Shown here in pieces: positions 13,981 to 21,747 of a DNA stretch of 30,631 nt. The notes under the pieces were generated by a model. It saw nothing but the letters and a program-made list of their open reading frames with translations, ran no database searches and was not told the origin of the DNA. Each line of letters starts with the position of its first letter. Positions within the stretch are counted from its first letter, which is position 1. The position numbers and the translations under genes were made by a program. This stretch comes from JAFGVL01 sp964546015 (lineage in GTDB: Bacteria; Bacteroidota; Bacteroidia; Bacteroidales; Paludibacteraceae), in contig CAZJHO010000013.1 in assembly GCA_964546015.1 (NCBI GenBank), positions 1 through 30,631 on the forward strand, written 5' to 3'.

Positions 13981-16206
13981 CTATCCGAATAAACTAACAC
14001 TTACCGTTAATCCAGCCATTACAATAGCAACCATGCTCATCAATTTAATTAAAATATTAAGCGATGGACCTGATGTGTCTTTAAATGGATCGCCAACAGT
14101 ATCTCCTACCACTGTTGCTTTATGGTTATCACTACCTTTACCGCCATGATTTCCTTCTTCAATGAATTTCTTTGCATTATCCCAGGCACCACCGGCATTA
14201 GCCATAAATACAGCTAATACAAATCCGGAAGACAGACCTCCGATAAGCAACCCTAACACTCCGGCTACACCAAATATAACACCCACAATTACAGGAATAA
14301 CAATAGCCAACAACGATGGGAATAACATTTCGCGTTGAGCACCTCTGGTCGAAATTTCTACACAACGAGCATAATCCGGCTCGGCTTTTCCCTCCATAAT
14401 ACCGGTTATTTCACGAAACTGGCGGCGAACTTCCTCAACCATATTTTGAGCGGCACGACCTACCGCATTCATTGTCAATCCACAGAATAAAAATGCCATC
14501 ATCGCCCCGATGAGAACACCTACTAAAACAATTGGATTCATCAAATTAACTTGATAATAATCCATAAAATTAACAAATGTAGCTTCTGCAATTTGGGCTT
14601 TATTCAAAATTACTGTACCCACTTCGGCTGTACCTTCTACAGAGTTTTCAGCCAAACGAAGTAATCCAATTTTAATCTCTTCGATATAAGAAGCCAAAAG
14701 AGCCAGTGCCGTTAAAGCTGCCGAACCAATAGCAAATCCTTTTCCGGTAGCTGCTGTTGTATTGCCAAGCGCATCAAGAGCATCTGTGCGTTTACGCACT
14801 TCTTCTCCCAATCCGCTCATTTCGGCATTACCTCCCGCATTATCGGCAATTGGTCCGTAAGCATCGGTAGCTAATGTGATACCCAAAGTAGAAAGCATAC
14901 CTACAGCTGCAATACCGATCCCATATAAACCTAAGCTAAGATTTCCCTGAGACAACAAGTTTGCCGTATCAAAATTAATGGCAGAAAGAAATGCTAAAAT
15001 AATTGCTATAGCAATAGTAATTACCGGAATTGCAGTTGAAACCATCCCCAAGCCAATACCGGATATAATGACCGTAGCCGGTCCTGTATGAGAACTTTGC
15101 GCTACTCTTTGAGTAGGCTTATAAGTATGTGAAGTATAATATTCCGTAGATTGTCCGATTATCACACCTGCAAGAAGACCTATTACCACCGAGAATGAAA
15201 CACCCAACCAATTTTGAATATCCAGACCGTACAGAATAACGAATGTAGCTATTGCGATTAAAACCGAACTTACATTAACTCCTCTACCAAGCGCACTAAG
15301 TAGTTGTTTCATATTAGCGCCTTCTTTTGTACGCACCAAGAAAATACCAAAAATAGAAAGTAAAACTCCCGCCGCTGCAATTAACATTGGAGCAAGAACG
15401 GCCTTTAATTGCATTTCCGGATTAAGCATAAACGCAGAAGCTCCCAAAGCTGCAGTCGCCAAAATAGATCCGGCATATGATTCGTAAAGATCGGCACCCA
15501 TACCAGCCACATCCCCTACATTATCTCCTACATTATCTGCAATAGTAGCAGGATTACGAGGGTCATCTTCAGGAATTCCGGCTTCTACTTTACCCACTAA
15601 ATCAGCACCAACATCGGCCGCCTTAGTATAGATACCTCCACCTACACGAGCAAATAACGCTTGTGTAGATGCTCCCATACCAAAAGTAAGCATAGTTGTA
15701 GTGACAAGCATTAATTTATTATGTCCATCATCTACTGCAATAAATTTATCCAAAACCAAATACCAAACAGAAATATCTAGAAGAGCTAAACCAACAACTG
15801 TCAATCCCATTACGGCTCCCGAACGGAAAGCAATTTTTAGACCACTATTCAAAGAGCTTCTTGCAGCATTAGCAGTACGCGCTGATGCATAAGTAGCTGT
15901 TTTCATTCCAAAGAAACCTGCCAATCCTGAGAAAAAACCTCCGGTGAGGAAAGCAAACGGAACCCATTCATTTTGAAGACTGAAATAAGCCATCACTCCA
16001 AAAATAGAAGCCAATACAATGAAAACAATACTCACCACTTTGTACTGTTGTTTTAAATAAGCCATCGCACCTTGGCGAACATGCGAAGCAATTTTTTTCA
16101 TCGTATCAGTACCCTCATCTTCTTTCATCATTTGTTTAAAAAAGAAGAATGCAAACGCCAGCGCCAAAACCGATGAAGCTAATACAAAATAAATTACACA
16201 ATTCAT
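13981..16206 (-). CDS. hppA: membrane-bound ion-pumping pyrophosphatase, K+-dependent type
   Basis: A 741-residue protein with about 16 membrane segments that couples hydrolysis of pyrophosphate to export of H+ and/or Na+. The PPi/Mg site signature DVGADLVGKVEAGIPEDDPRNPATIADNVGDN lies at about residues 199-230 and the second acidic site is ATDAYGPIADNAGGNAE (447-463); the third is GDTVGDPFKDTSGPSLN near the C-terminus. K+ dependence is read from GNTTAATGKG (481-490): Ala at 485 and Gly at 488 replace the Lys and Thr of K+-independent enzymes. Whether H+, Na+ or both are pumped cannot be decided by eye; Bacteroides homologues are known to pump both. It is a single gene with its own promoter and terminator. 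Confidence 0.96.
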   Translation of the reverse strand: MNCVIYFVLASSVLALAFAFFFFKQMMKEDEGTDTMKKIASHVRQGAMAYLKQQYKVVSIVFIVLASIFGVMAYFSLQNEWVPFAFLTGGFFSGLAGFFGMKTATYASARTANAARSSLNSGLKIAFRSGAVMGLTVVGLALLDISVWYLVLDKFIAVDDGHNKLMLVTTTMLTFGMGASTQALFARVGGGIYTKAADVGADLVGKVEAGIPEDDPRNPATIADNVGDNVGDVAGMGADLYESYAGSILATAALGASAFMLNPEMQLKAVLAPMLIAAAGVLLSIFGIFLVRTKEGANMKQLLSALGRGVNVSSVLIAIATFVILYGLDIQNWLGVSFSVVIGLLAGVIIGQSTEYYTSHTYKPTQRVAQSSHTGPATVIISGIGLGMVSTAIPVITIAIAIILAFLSAINFDTANLLSQGNLSLGLYGIGIAAVGMLSTLGITLATDAYGPIADNAGGNAEMSGLGEEVRKRTDALDALGNTTAATGKGFAIGSAALTALALLASYIEEIKIGLLRLAENSVEGTAEVGTVILNKAQIAEATFVNFMDYYQVNLMNPIVLVGVLIGAMMAFLFCGLTMNAVGRAAQNMVEEVRRQFREITGIMEGKAEPDYARCVEISTRGAQREMLFPSLLAIVIPVIVGVIFGVAGVLGLLIGGLSSGFVLAVFMANAGGAWDNAKKFIEEGNHGGKGSDNHKATVVGDTVGDPFKDTSGPSLNILIKLMSMVAIVMAGLTVSVSLFG

Positions 16207-16258
16207 AAATGATAGATTTTTAAATTAATAGATTAAAAATAAAATAAGAAAAACCGCA

Positions 16259-16288
16259 CAAATTTATAATATAAAACATATAAACAAA
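16259..16288 (-). promoter_or_regulatory. promoter of hppA
   Basis: TTTG (16285-16288), 18 bases, TAAATTTG (16259-16266) on the minus strand; the leader would be about 50 bases. Confidence 0.65.
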
Positions 16289-16473
16289 AAAATGTTGATA
16301 ACTATTTTAAATTCATAAAAACATCAAAATCAATTCGTAATAAAATCTATCGGAATTCAAACGACTATTTATCAAAGATCTATAATGATTCTTGGTTATC
16401 TTTAAATTAAAAACTAAATTCAATAAAAAACTTACAATTTACCACTTTTCCTTGTCAAAAATTAAAAAATTAT

Positions 16474-16504
16474 TTTGAGAGATAAAAAATATGTATTAAT
16501 TTTG
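16474..16504 (+). promoter_or_regulatory. promoter of the leuA leader
   Basis: TTTG (16474-16477), 19 bases, TAATTTTG (16497-16504), a perfect consensus match. The start point near 16510 gives a leader of about 200 bases. Confidence 0.8.
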
Positions 16505-16535
16505 CATCGTTCTTTGAAATAATAAATCAAACACA

Positions 16536-16595
16536 ATGAATATATTTTCTAATATACAATTACACCTCAATCTTCTTCTTTTATATTACAAATAG
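16536..16595 (+). CDS. leuL: leucine leader peptide
   Basis: A 19-codon frame MNIFSNIQLHLNLLLLYYK followed by TAG. Six of nineteen residues are leucine and four are consecutive (CTT CTT CTT TTA, 16572-16583). It starts about 26 bases after the expected transcript start and lies upstream of a terminator and leuA. No Shine-Dalgarno precedes it, only A-rich sequence, as for most genes here. The symbol is by analogy with enterobacterial leuL. Confidence 0.75.
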   Translation: MNIFSNIQLHLNLLLLYYK

Positions 16596-16637
16596 AAGTG
16601 AGATTGGTATATATATAAATGAAAATAAAATATCACC

Positions 16638-16678
16638 AAAAGCCTTTCTCGCTTGAATGCAGGAAAGGCTTTTATAAT
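16638..16678 (+). terminator. attenuator terminator upstream of leuA
   Basis: AAAAGCCTTTC (16638-16648) and GAAAGGCTTTT (16663-16673) form a perfect 11-bp stem with a 14-base loop and a short T-rich tail (TTTTATAATT). It ends 37 bases before the leuA start. Confidence 0.8.
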
Positions 16679-16710
16679 TCAACAATTTAACAACTAAAAT
16701 TCAATAAATC

Positions 16711-18207
16711 ATGTCAGACAAATTATTTATCTTCGATACCACTTTGCGCGATGGAGAACAAGTTCCCGGTTGCCAATTGAACACGGTAGAGAAAATTCAA
16801 GTTGCCAAAGCATTGGAAGCTTTGGGGGTAGATGTAATTGAAGCCGGATTTCCCATTTCCAGTCCGGGTGATTTTAATTCGGTAGTCGAAATTTCTAAAG
16901 CCGTTACTTGGCCTACCGTTTGTGCTCTTACAAGGGGCGTACAAAAAGATATTGATGTAGCCGCCGAAGCGCTTCAGTACGCCAAACGCAAACGCATACA
17001 TACAGGTATCGGAACTTCAGATTATCATATCAAACACAAATTTAACTCTACTCGAGAAGAAATCATTGAGCGTGCCGTAGCAGCCGTTAAACATGCAAAA
17101 AAATATGTAGAAGATGTTGAATTTTATGCAGAAGATGCCGGTCGTACCGACAACGAATATTTGGCTCGTGTGGTAGAAGCCGTTATCAAAGCCGGTGCTA
17201 CTGTAGTAAATATTCCTGATACAACTGGTTACTGTTTACCGCATGAGTTCGGCGCAAAAATCAAATATTTGATGGAAAATGTAAACGGTGTTCACAAGGC
17301 GATTATTTCCACCCACTGCCATAACGATTTGGGTATGGCAACCGCCAATACAATGGCAGGTGTCATTGCCGGAGCACGCCAAGTGGAAACTACTATTAAC
17401 GGCATCGGCGAGCGTGCCGGAAATACTGCTATGGAAGAAGTAGTTATGACACTTCGTAGCCACAAAGAATTGGGTATTGAAACCAATATCAATACAAAGA
17501 AAATTACCGAAACAAGCCGTCTGGTTTCCAGTTTAATGAATATGCCTGTGCAACCCAACAAGGCGATTGTAGGCCGTAATGCATTTGCACATTCATCGGG
17601 CATTCATCAGGATGGCGTATTAAAAAATCGCGAAAGCTACGAAATTATCGATCCAAAAGATGTAGGTATCGACGAAAACTCAATTGTATTAACTGCCCGT
17701 AGCGGTCGTGCTGCATTGAAACACCGTTTAAGTGTGTTAGGGGTAGAAATCGAACAAGATCGATTGGAGAAAGTATATGAAGATTTCTTGAAATTGGCAG
17801 ACCGCAAAAAAGACATCAACGATGATGATGTGTTGATGCTTGTCGGTGAAGACCGTGCGGCAAAACAACGCATCAAACTGGAACATTTGCAAGCAGTTTC
17901 GGGTGTAGGAGTAAAATCCGTAGCAAGTGTTACTTTGAATATCGCCGGTGAGAAATTTGAGTCAAGTGCATCGGGTAACGGTCCGGTAGATGCCTCAATC
18001 AAAGCTGTAAAGAAAATTATTGACCGCCAAATGACTTTGAAAGAATTCCTTATACAAGCTATTAATAAAGGCAGTGACGACCTTGGCAAAGTACACATGC
18101 AAGTAGAACACGATGGCTGCACTTACTTTGGTTTTGCGGCAAACACAGATATTGTTGCCGCTTCGGTAGAGGCCTATATTGATGCTATTAACAAATTCGT
18201 CAAATAA
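16711..18207 (+). CDS. leuA: 2-isopropylmalate synthase
   Basis: A 498-residue enzyme for the first committed step of leucine synthesis: acetyl-CoA plus 2-oxoisovalerate to 2-isopropylmalate. The TIM-barrel catalytic domain opens with IFDTTLRDGEQVPG (metal ligand D9 or nearby, R13), includes the HxH metal pair in STHCHNDLG and NGIGERAGN, and FAHSSGIHQDGVLK in the linker. The C-terminal regulatory domain (about residues 380-498), which binds leucine for feedback inhibition, is complete. The leuB, leuC and leuD genes are not next to it; the next gene is nspC, across a 99-base gap. Control by leucine at transcription is suggested by the leader described separately. Confidence 0.96.
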   Translation: MSDKLFIFDTTLRDGEQVPGCQLNTVEKIQVAKALEALGVDVIEAGFPISSPGDFNSVVEISKAVTWPTVCALTRGVQKDIDVAAEALQYAKRKRIHTGIGTSDYHIKHKFNSTREEIIERAVAAVKHAKKYVEDVEFYAEDAGRTDNEYLARVVEAVIKAGATVVNIPDTTGYCLPHEFGAKIKYLMENVNGVHKAIISTHCHNDLGMATANTMAGVIAGARQVETTINGIGERAGNTAMEEVVMTLRSHKELGIETNINTKKITETSRLVSSLMNMPVQPNKAIVGRNAFAHSSGIHQDGVLKNRESYEIIDPKDVGIDENSIVLTARSGRAALKHRLSVLGVEIEQDRLEKVYEDFLKLADRKKDINDDDVLMLVGEDRAAKQRIKLEHLQAVSGVGVKSVASVTLNIAGEKFESSASGNGPVDASIKAVKKIIDRQMTLKEFLIQAINKGSDDLGKVHMQVEHDGCTYFGFAANTDIVAASVEAYIDAINKFVK

Positions 18208-18212
18208 TTTTT

Positions 18213-18293
18213 TGAACGCAAATTATACGAGCATCCGCTAATTTACGCAAAAAATTGTGTTAATTCGCGATAATTTGTGTAATTTGCGTTCAA
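18213..18293. repeat. palindromic intergenic element between leuA and nspC
   Basis: GAACGCAAATTA (starting at 18213) and TAATTTGCGTTC (ending at 18293) are exact inverted 12-base arms. The interior repeats the related words AATTTACGCAAA, GTTAATTCGCG and ATAATTTGTG. This style of A/T-rich TTGCGTT repeat looks like a dispersed REP-like element rather than a terminator, since no clean T-run follows. Confidence 0.6.
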
Positions 18294-18306
18294 AACTTAA
18301 TAAAAT

Positions 18307-19437
18307 ATGATCCGCTACGACGAAGTACCTTCTCCCTGTTTTGTTTTGGACGAAATACGCTTACGCAATAATTTGACGCTGATCAAATCAGTTAAAGAAC
18401 GCGCCGGTATAGAAATCATCATGGCATTCAAAGCTTTTGCCATGTGGAAAGTTTTCCCTATTATTCAAGAATACATCGGGCTTTCTACTGCCAGTTCATT
18501 GGCTGAAGCCCGATTGGCATTCGAAGAAATGGGTAACAAAGCCCATACTTATGCTCCTGTTTATATCGAAAAAGAATTTCCCGAAATAATGGCCTGTAGC
18601 AGCCACATCTCGTTCAATTCCATTTCTCAATTTAATCGATTTTATCCTGTTGCAAAAGGAAATGTTTCCTGCGGTTTACGCATTAATCCTGAATTTTCCG
18701 AGGTCGAAACCGATTTATATAATCCATGCACCCCCGGTTCACGCTTAGGGATAATAGTCGATTGTTTAGAAGACAAGTTACCCGAAGGCATTGAAGGATT
18801 ACACTTTCATACTCTTTGCGAATCTTCATCTTTTGATTTAGAAAAAACCTTATCCGCAGTAGAAAAAAAATTCGGTAAATTCTTTTCGCAGATAAAATGG
18901 CTAAATATGGGTGGAGGTCATCTAATGACCCAAAAAGATTATGATGTTGAACATCTCATTCAAACGCTGAAAAGATTCAAATCAAGACATCCTCATCTAC
19001 AAATAATCCTTGAACCGGGAGCAGCTTTTGTTTGGCAAACCGGAGAACTGGTTTCGACGATACAAGATATTGTCGAGAACCATGGCGTAAAAACCGCTAT
19101 GCTTGATGTTTCTTTTGCCTGCCACATGCCCGACTGTCTCGAAATGCCATACAAACCGGTCATTTTAGGCGCTACCGATGCTATAGAAGAAAAACCTACT
19201 TACCGTATGGGAGGAAACTCTTGCCTATCAGGTGATTTTTGCGGAGATTGGTCGTTTGAAAAGCCACTACAAATAGGAGACCGCATTATTTTTGCCGATA
19301 TGATACACTATACTATGGTTAAAACTACTATGTTCAATGGAGTTTCTCACCCAAGTATCGGTATTTGGACAAAGGATAACAAATTTAAATTAATCCGCCA
19401 ATTTGGTTACGAAGACTATAAATGCAGGATAAGTTAA
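18307..19437 (+). CDS. nspC: carboxynorspermidine decarboxylase
   Basis: A 376-residue PLP enzyme of the alanine-racemase-fold decarboxylase family that makes norspermidine or spermidine from the carboxy precursor, the last step of the aspartate-semialdehyde-dependent polyamine route. The PLP lysine is K42 in IMAFKAFAMW; the glycine-rich phosphate site is in WLNMGGGHLM, followed by LEPGAAFVW; the catalytic Cys region is NSCLSGDFCGDW near residue 310. The C-terminal MVKTTMFNGVSHPSIGIW is typical. The partner carboxynorspermidine dehydrogenase is not in this window. It lies downstream of leuA in the same direction, but the palindromic element and gap make cotranscription uncertain. Confidence 0.94.
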   Translation: MIRYDEVPSPCFVLDEIRLRNNLTLIKSVKERAGIEIIMAFKAFAMWKVFPIIQEYIGLSTASSLAEARLAFEEMGNKAHTYAPVYIEKEFPEIMACSSHISFNSISQFNRFYPVAKGNVSCGLRINPEFSEVETDLYNPCTPGSRLGIIVDCLEDKLPEGIEGLHFHTLCESSSFDLEKTLSAVEKKFGKFFSQIKWLNMGGGHLMTQKDYDVEHLIQTLKRFKSRHPHLQIILEPGAAFVWQTGELVSTIQDIVENHGVKTAMLDVSFACHMPDCLEMPYKPVILGATDAIEEKPTYRMGGNSCLSGDFCGDWSFEKPLQIGDRIIFADMIHYTMVKTTMFNGVSHPSIGIWTKDNKFKLIRQFGYEDYKCRIS

Positions 19438-19474
19438 AAAAAGAAGAGCTATTCCTAAAAAGAACAGCTCTTCT
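19435..19474 (-). terminator. terminator of the rpsF-rpsR-rplI operon
   Basis: AGAAGAGCT (19442-19450) and AGCTCTTCT (19466-19474) form a 9-bp stem; on the minus strand it is followed by a run of T. It lies between the convergent nspC and rplI and may act in both directions. Confidence 0.75.
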
Positions 19475-19498
19475 CCCTCTTATTATTATGAAAAAAAT

Positions 19499-19942
19499 TT
19501 ACTCAGCTACTACTTCAATTGAAACTTCAGCACCAACTTCTTTATGCAATTTCAACTGAGCTTTATATGAACCAAGTTCTTTGATTGCATCTTTAATCAC
19601 AATCACTTTTCTATCCACATTAAAACCTGCTTTTTCTAAAGCCTCGGCAACCTGAATAGTAGTAACCGAACCAAAGATTTTACCATTGGTACTTGCTTTT
19701 GCTCCAATAGTCAAAGACAAACCGTTTACTTTAGCAGCCAACGCTTCAGCATCAGCTTTGATTTTAGCTAATTTGTGAGCGCGTTGTTTCAAATCTTCAG
19801 CCAACATTTTCTTTGCAGAAGGAGTTGCCAACACAGCTTTCTTTTGTGGGATCAGGAAGTTACGACCATAACCGTCTTTTACAGTTACTACATCGTCTTT
19901 ATATCCTAAATTTTGTACATCTTCTTTTAAAATGATTTCCAT
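19499..19942 (-). CDS. rplI: 50S ribosomal protein L9 (bL9)
   Basis: A 147-residue protein with the two-domain dumbbell form of L9: the N-terminal RNA-binding domain starts MEIILKEDVQNLGYKDDVVTVKDGYGRNFLIPQ with the family signature G-x-x-G-D-x-V-x-V-K-x-G-Y-x-R-N-x-L-x-P, then a long helix (KKMLAEDLKQRAHKLAKIKADAEALAAKV) and the C-terminal domain (GSVTTIQVAEAL, LHKEVGAEVSIEV). It is last in the rpsF-rpsR-rplI operon. A strong Shine-Dalgarno AAGGAGG lies 7 bases upstream of the ATG. Confidence 0.97.
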   Translation of the reverse strand: MEIILKEDVQNLGYKDDVVTVKDGYGRNFLIPQKKAVLATPSAKKMLAEDLKQRAHKLAKIKADAEALAAKVNGLSLTIGAKASTNGKIFGSVTTIQVAEALEKAGFNVDRKVIVIKDAIKELGSYKAQLKLHKEVGAEVSIEVVAE

Positions 19943-19949
19943 ATTCTTT

Positions 19950-19956
19950 CCTCCTT
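19950..19956 (-). promoter_or_regulatory. strong Shine-Dalgarno of rplI
   Basis: AAGGAGG on the minus strand, 7 bases before the rplI ATG, in the gap after rpsR. Confidence 0.7.
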
Positions 19957-19961
19957 CTTTA

Positions 19962-20231
19962 TTATTTCATCATATCGGTTACATAAGGAAGCAACGCCAA
20001 ATGACGGGCTCTTTTAACTGCTTGAGCTACTTTGCGTTGATATTTCAACGAAGTACCTGTAAGACGACGAGGAAGAATTTTACCTTGCTCGTTCAAGAAT
20101 TTTTTCAAAAACTCAGCATCTTTATAATCAATATATTTGATACCGCTTTTTTTGAAACGACAGTATTTTTTCTTTTTAACATCCGACGATTGTGGAGTTA
20201 AATATCTGATTTCCGAATTGTTTTGTGCCAT
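19962..20231 (-). CDS. rpsR: 30S ribosomal protein S18 (bS18)
   Basis: An 89-residue basic protein that binds S6 on the platform of the small subunit. The family core is clear: KKYCRFKKSGIKYIDYKDAEFLKKFLNEQGKILPRRLTGTSLKYQRKVAQAVKRARHLALLPY. In Bacteroidota ribosomes S18 is one of the proteins that line the pocket hiding the anti-Shine-Dalgarno sequence. It is therefore notable that rpsR itself has a strong AAGGAGG, embedded in the last codons of rpsF, 8 bases before its ATG. Confidence 0.97.
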   Translation of the reverse strand: MAQNNSEIRYLTPQSSDVKKKKYCRFKKSGIKYIDYKDAEFLKKFLNEQGKILPRRLTGTSLKYQRKVAQAVKRARHLALLPYVTDMMK

Positions 20232-20234
20232 GAT

Positions 20235-20588
20235 TTAAGCCTCCTTTTCTACTTTAGCTGATTTAAGATTTTTTCTTTTTGCAGCGTACTCTACAGCATA
20301 CTTGTCCATTGTAAATGTCAAGAAACGAAGCACACGCTCGTCACGACGATAATTTACCTCTAATTTCTCAATTACTGCCGGTTCTGCTTTAAACTGAAGC
20401 AACGAATAAAAACCGGATGATTTTTTAGCAATAGGATATGCTAATTTTTTCATTCCCCAATTTTCTTCGTTTACAATCTCCGCTCCCTCTTCGATAAGGA
20501 GATTTTTGAATTTTTCTACCGCTTCCTTTACCTGTACATCAGATAAAACGGGAGTCAAAATGAAAACGGTCTCATAGTTTTTCAACAT
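20235..20588 (-). CDS. rpsF: 30S ribosomal protein S6 (bS6)
   Basis: A 117-residue protein, partner of S18. It begins MLKNYETVFILTPVLSDVQVKEAVEKF and includes NWGMKKLAYPIAKKSSGFYSLLQFKA and NYRRDERVLRFLTF, all family hallmarks, followed by a lysine-rich tail that carries the rpsR ribosome site. First gene of the operon; its 5' leader contains a small hairpin with a GUAA loop directly after the promoter. Confidence 0.97.
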   Translation of the reverse strand: MLKNYETVFILTPVLSDVQVKEAVEKFKNLLIEEGAEIVNEENWGMKKLAYPIAKKSSGFYSLLQFKAEPAVIEKLEVNYRRDERVLRFLTFTMDKYAVEYAAKRKNLKSAKVEKEA

Positions 20589-20617
20589 AAACTCTTAAAA
20601 TTTAATTAGTTAATAAT

Positions 20618-20633
20618 CACTTTTTACAAAGCG
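20618..20633 (-). other. stem-loop in the rpsF leader
   Basis: On the minus strand CGCTTT and AAAGTG pair (6 bp, one G-U) around a GTAA loop, right after the sequence GCACC. Many bacteria have an S6:S18-binding RNA here; whether this small hairpin is one is open. It shares 14 bases (CTTTGTAAAAAGTG) with the hairpin of the trpB leader. Confidence 0.4.
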
Positions 20634-20637
20634 GGTG

Positions 20638-20668
20638 CAAAGGTAACAAAATTTACTTTACCAACAAA
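20638..20668 (-). promoter_or_regulatory. promoter of the rpsF operon
   Basis: TTTG (20665-20668), 19 bases, TACCTTTG (20638-20645) on the minus strand; perfect consensus. Confidence 0.8.
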
Positions 20669-20748
20669 TATTCTATTTTCATTTAATTACATACACATTG
20701 ATTTCCTCTTTAACAAAAATCTAAATTATATAGTCAAAAGTTATGACT

Positions 20749-20781
20749 TTTGGGAGTAATAGTAAATATTTACTACCTTTG
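20749..20781 (+). promoter_or_regulatory. promoter of fabI
   Basis: TACCTTTG (20774-20781) with TTTG at 20749-20752, spacing 21, slightly long. The ATG lies 24 bases downstream. Confidence 0.6.
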
Positions 20782-20805
20782 CCGGGATTTTTAAATAAAA
20801 CAATC

Positions 20806-21627
20806 ATGGCAAATAATTTATTAAAAGGAAAAAGAGGTATTATTTTCGGTGCACTTAACGAAATGTCTATCGCATGGAAAGTGGCAGAACGCGCAGTTGA
20901 AGAAGGTGCAACTATTACCCTCACGAATACTCCAATGGCAGTACGCATGGGTACTACCAATGATTTGGCTAAAAAACTCAATACTGAAGTTATTCCGGCT
21001 GATGCTACTAATGTGGACGACCTCAAAATAGTTTTCGAGCGTTCGCAAGAATTATTAGGTGGTAAAATTGATTTTGTATTACACTCTATCGGTATGTCTC
21101 CCAATGTACGCAAAGGTCGCGAATACGATAACTTAGACTACAAAATGTTGAATACGACTTTGGATGTTTCCGCTATTTCATTCCATAAAATGATGCAAGT
21201 GGCTAAAGAAATGGACGCTATTGCCGAAGGAGGTTCTATCCTTGCCCTTTCATATATTGCAGCTCAACGCATATTTACCAGCTACAATGATATGGCGGAC
21301 GCTAAGTCATTACTTGAGTCCATTGCTCGTAGTTTCGGTTATGTGTACGGAAAAGATAAAGGTGTGCGTGTGAATACAATATCCCAATCTCCAACCATGA
21401 CTACCGCAGGAAACGGCGTAAGCGGATTGACGGATTTATATGACTTTTCTGAAAAAGTATCGCCACTTGGCAACGCCAATGCTGATGATTGCGCGGATTA
21501 CTGTGTAGTTATGTTCTCTGATTTAACTCGTAAAGTTACTATGCAAAACCTATTCCACGATGGAGGTTTCTCTTGTATGGGGATGAGTGCTGCAGCTATG
21601 AAACAATTTATTGACGGTAAAAAATAA
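20806..21627 (+). CDS. fabI: enoyl-[acyl-carrier-protein] reductase (NADH), FabI
   Basis: A 273-residue short-chain dehydrogenase that performs the last reduction of fatty-acid elongation. The start at 20806 gives MANNLLKGKRGIIFGALNEMSIAW, the usual beginning; the longer open frame to 20743 crosses the promoter. The FabI form of the dinucleotide site, G-A-x-x-x-x-SIA, is at residues 15-23. The active site is Y150 (LSYIAAQR), Y160 and K167 (SYNDMADAK), seven apart as in E. coli Tyr156/Lys163. HSIGMSPN (93-100) is in the substrate and triclosan pocket. It stands alone between a divergent ribosomal operon and a terminator. Confidence 0.96.
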   Translation: MANNLLKGKRGIIFGALNEMSIAWKVAERAVEEGATITLTNTPMAVRMGTTNDLAKKLNTEVIPADATNVDDLKIVFERSQELLGGKIDFVLHSIGMSPNVRKGREYDNLDYKMLNTTLDVSAISFHKMMQVAKEMDAIAEGGSILALSYIAAQRIFTSYNDMADAKSLLESIARSFGYVYGKDKGVRVNTISQSPTMTTAGNGVSGLTDLYDFSEKVSPLGNANADDCADYCVVMFSDLTRKVTMQNLFHDGGFSCMGMSAAAMKQFIDGKK

Positions 21628-21665
21628 TATCAACTAATGTAATTTTAATTGTTTTAAATAAAAGG

Positions 21666-21696
21666 CCGGCAAAAAACTTTTTTTGTCGGTTTTTTA
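21666..21696 (+). terminator. terminator of fabI
   Basis: CCGGCAAAAAA (21666-21676) pairs with TTTTTTGTCGG (21679-21689, one G-U), followed by seven T. Confidence 0.75.
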
Positions 21697-21747
21697 TTTA
21701 CAAAGATTTTTCGAAACTTTGAATTTTAAATCTTTGAACAAAAAGAT

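Larger units (their letters stand above)
16510..16678 (+). promoter_or_regulatory. leucine attenuator (leader peptide plus alternative hairpins)
   Basis: All parts of a classical ribosome-mediated attenuator are present. A Leu-rich leader peptide (16536-16595). Strand 1 (16568-16579, covering three of its Leu codons) pairs with strand 2 (16594-16606): CAATCT/AGATTG and CTTCT/AGAAG. Strand 2 (AAGTGAGA, 16596-16603) can instead pair with strand 3 (TCTCGCTT, 16647-16654; 8 bp with one G-U), with GG 16606-16607 extending to CC 16643-16644. Strand 3 overlaps the 5' arm of the terminator. A ribosome stalled at the Leu codons would mask strand 1, free strand 2 and favour read-through into leuA. Confidence 0.8.

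Noticed and set aside
17637..18122. Long antisense open frame (161 codons) inside leuA
   Set aside because: It is the shadow of the conserved leuA frame; it has no start context and no plausible protein features.
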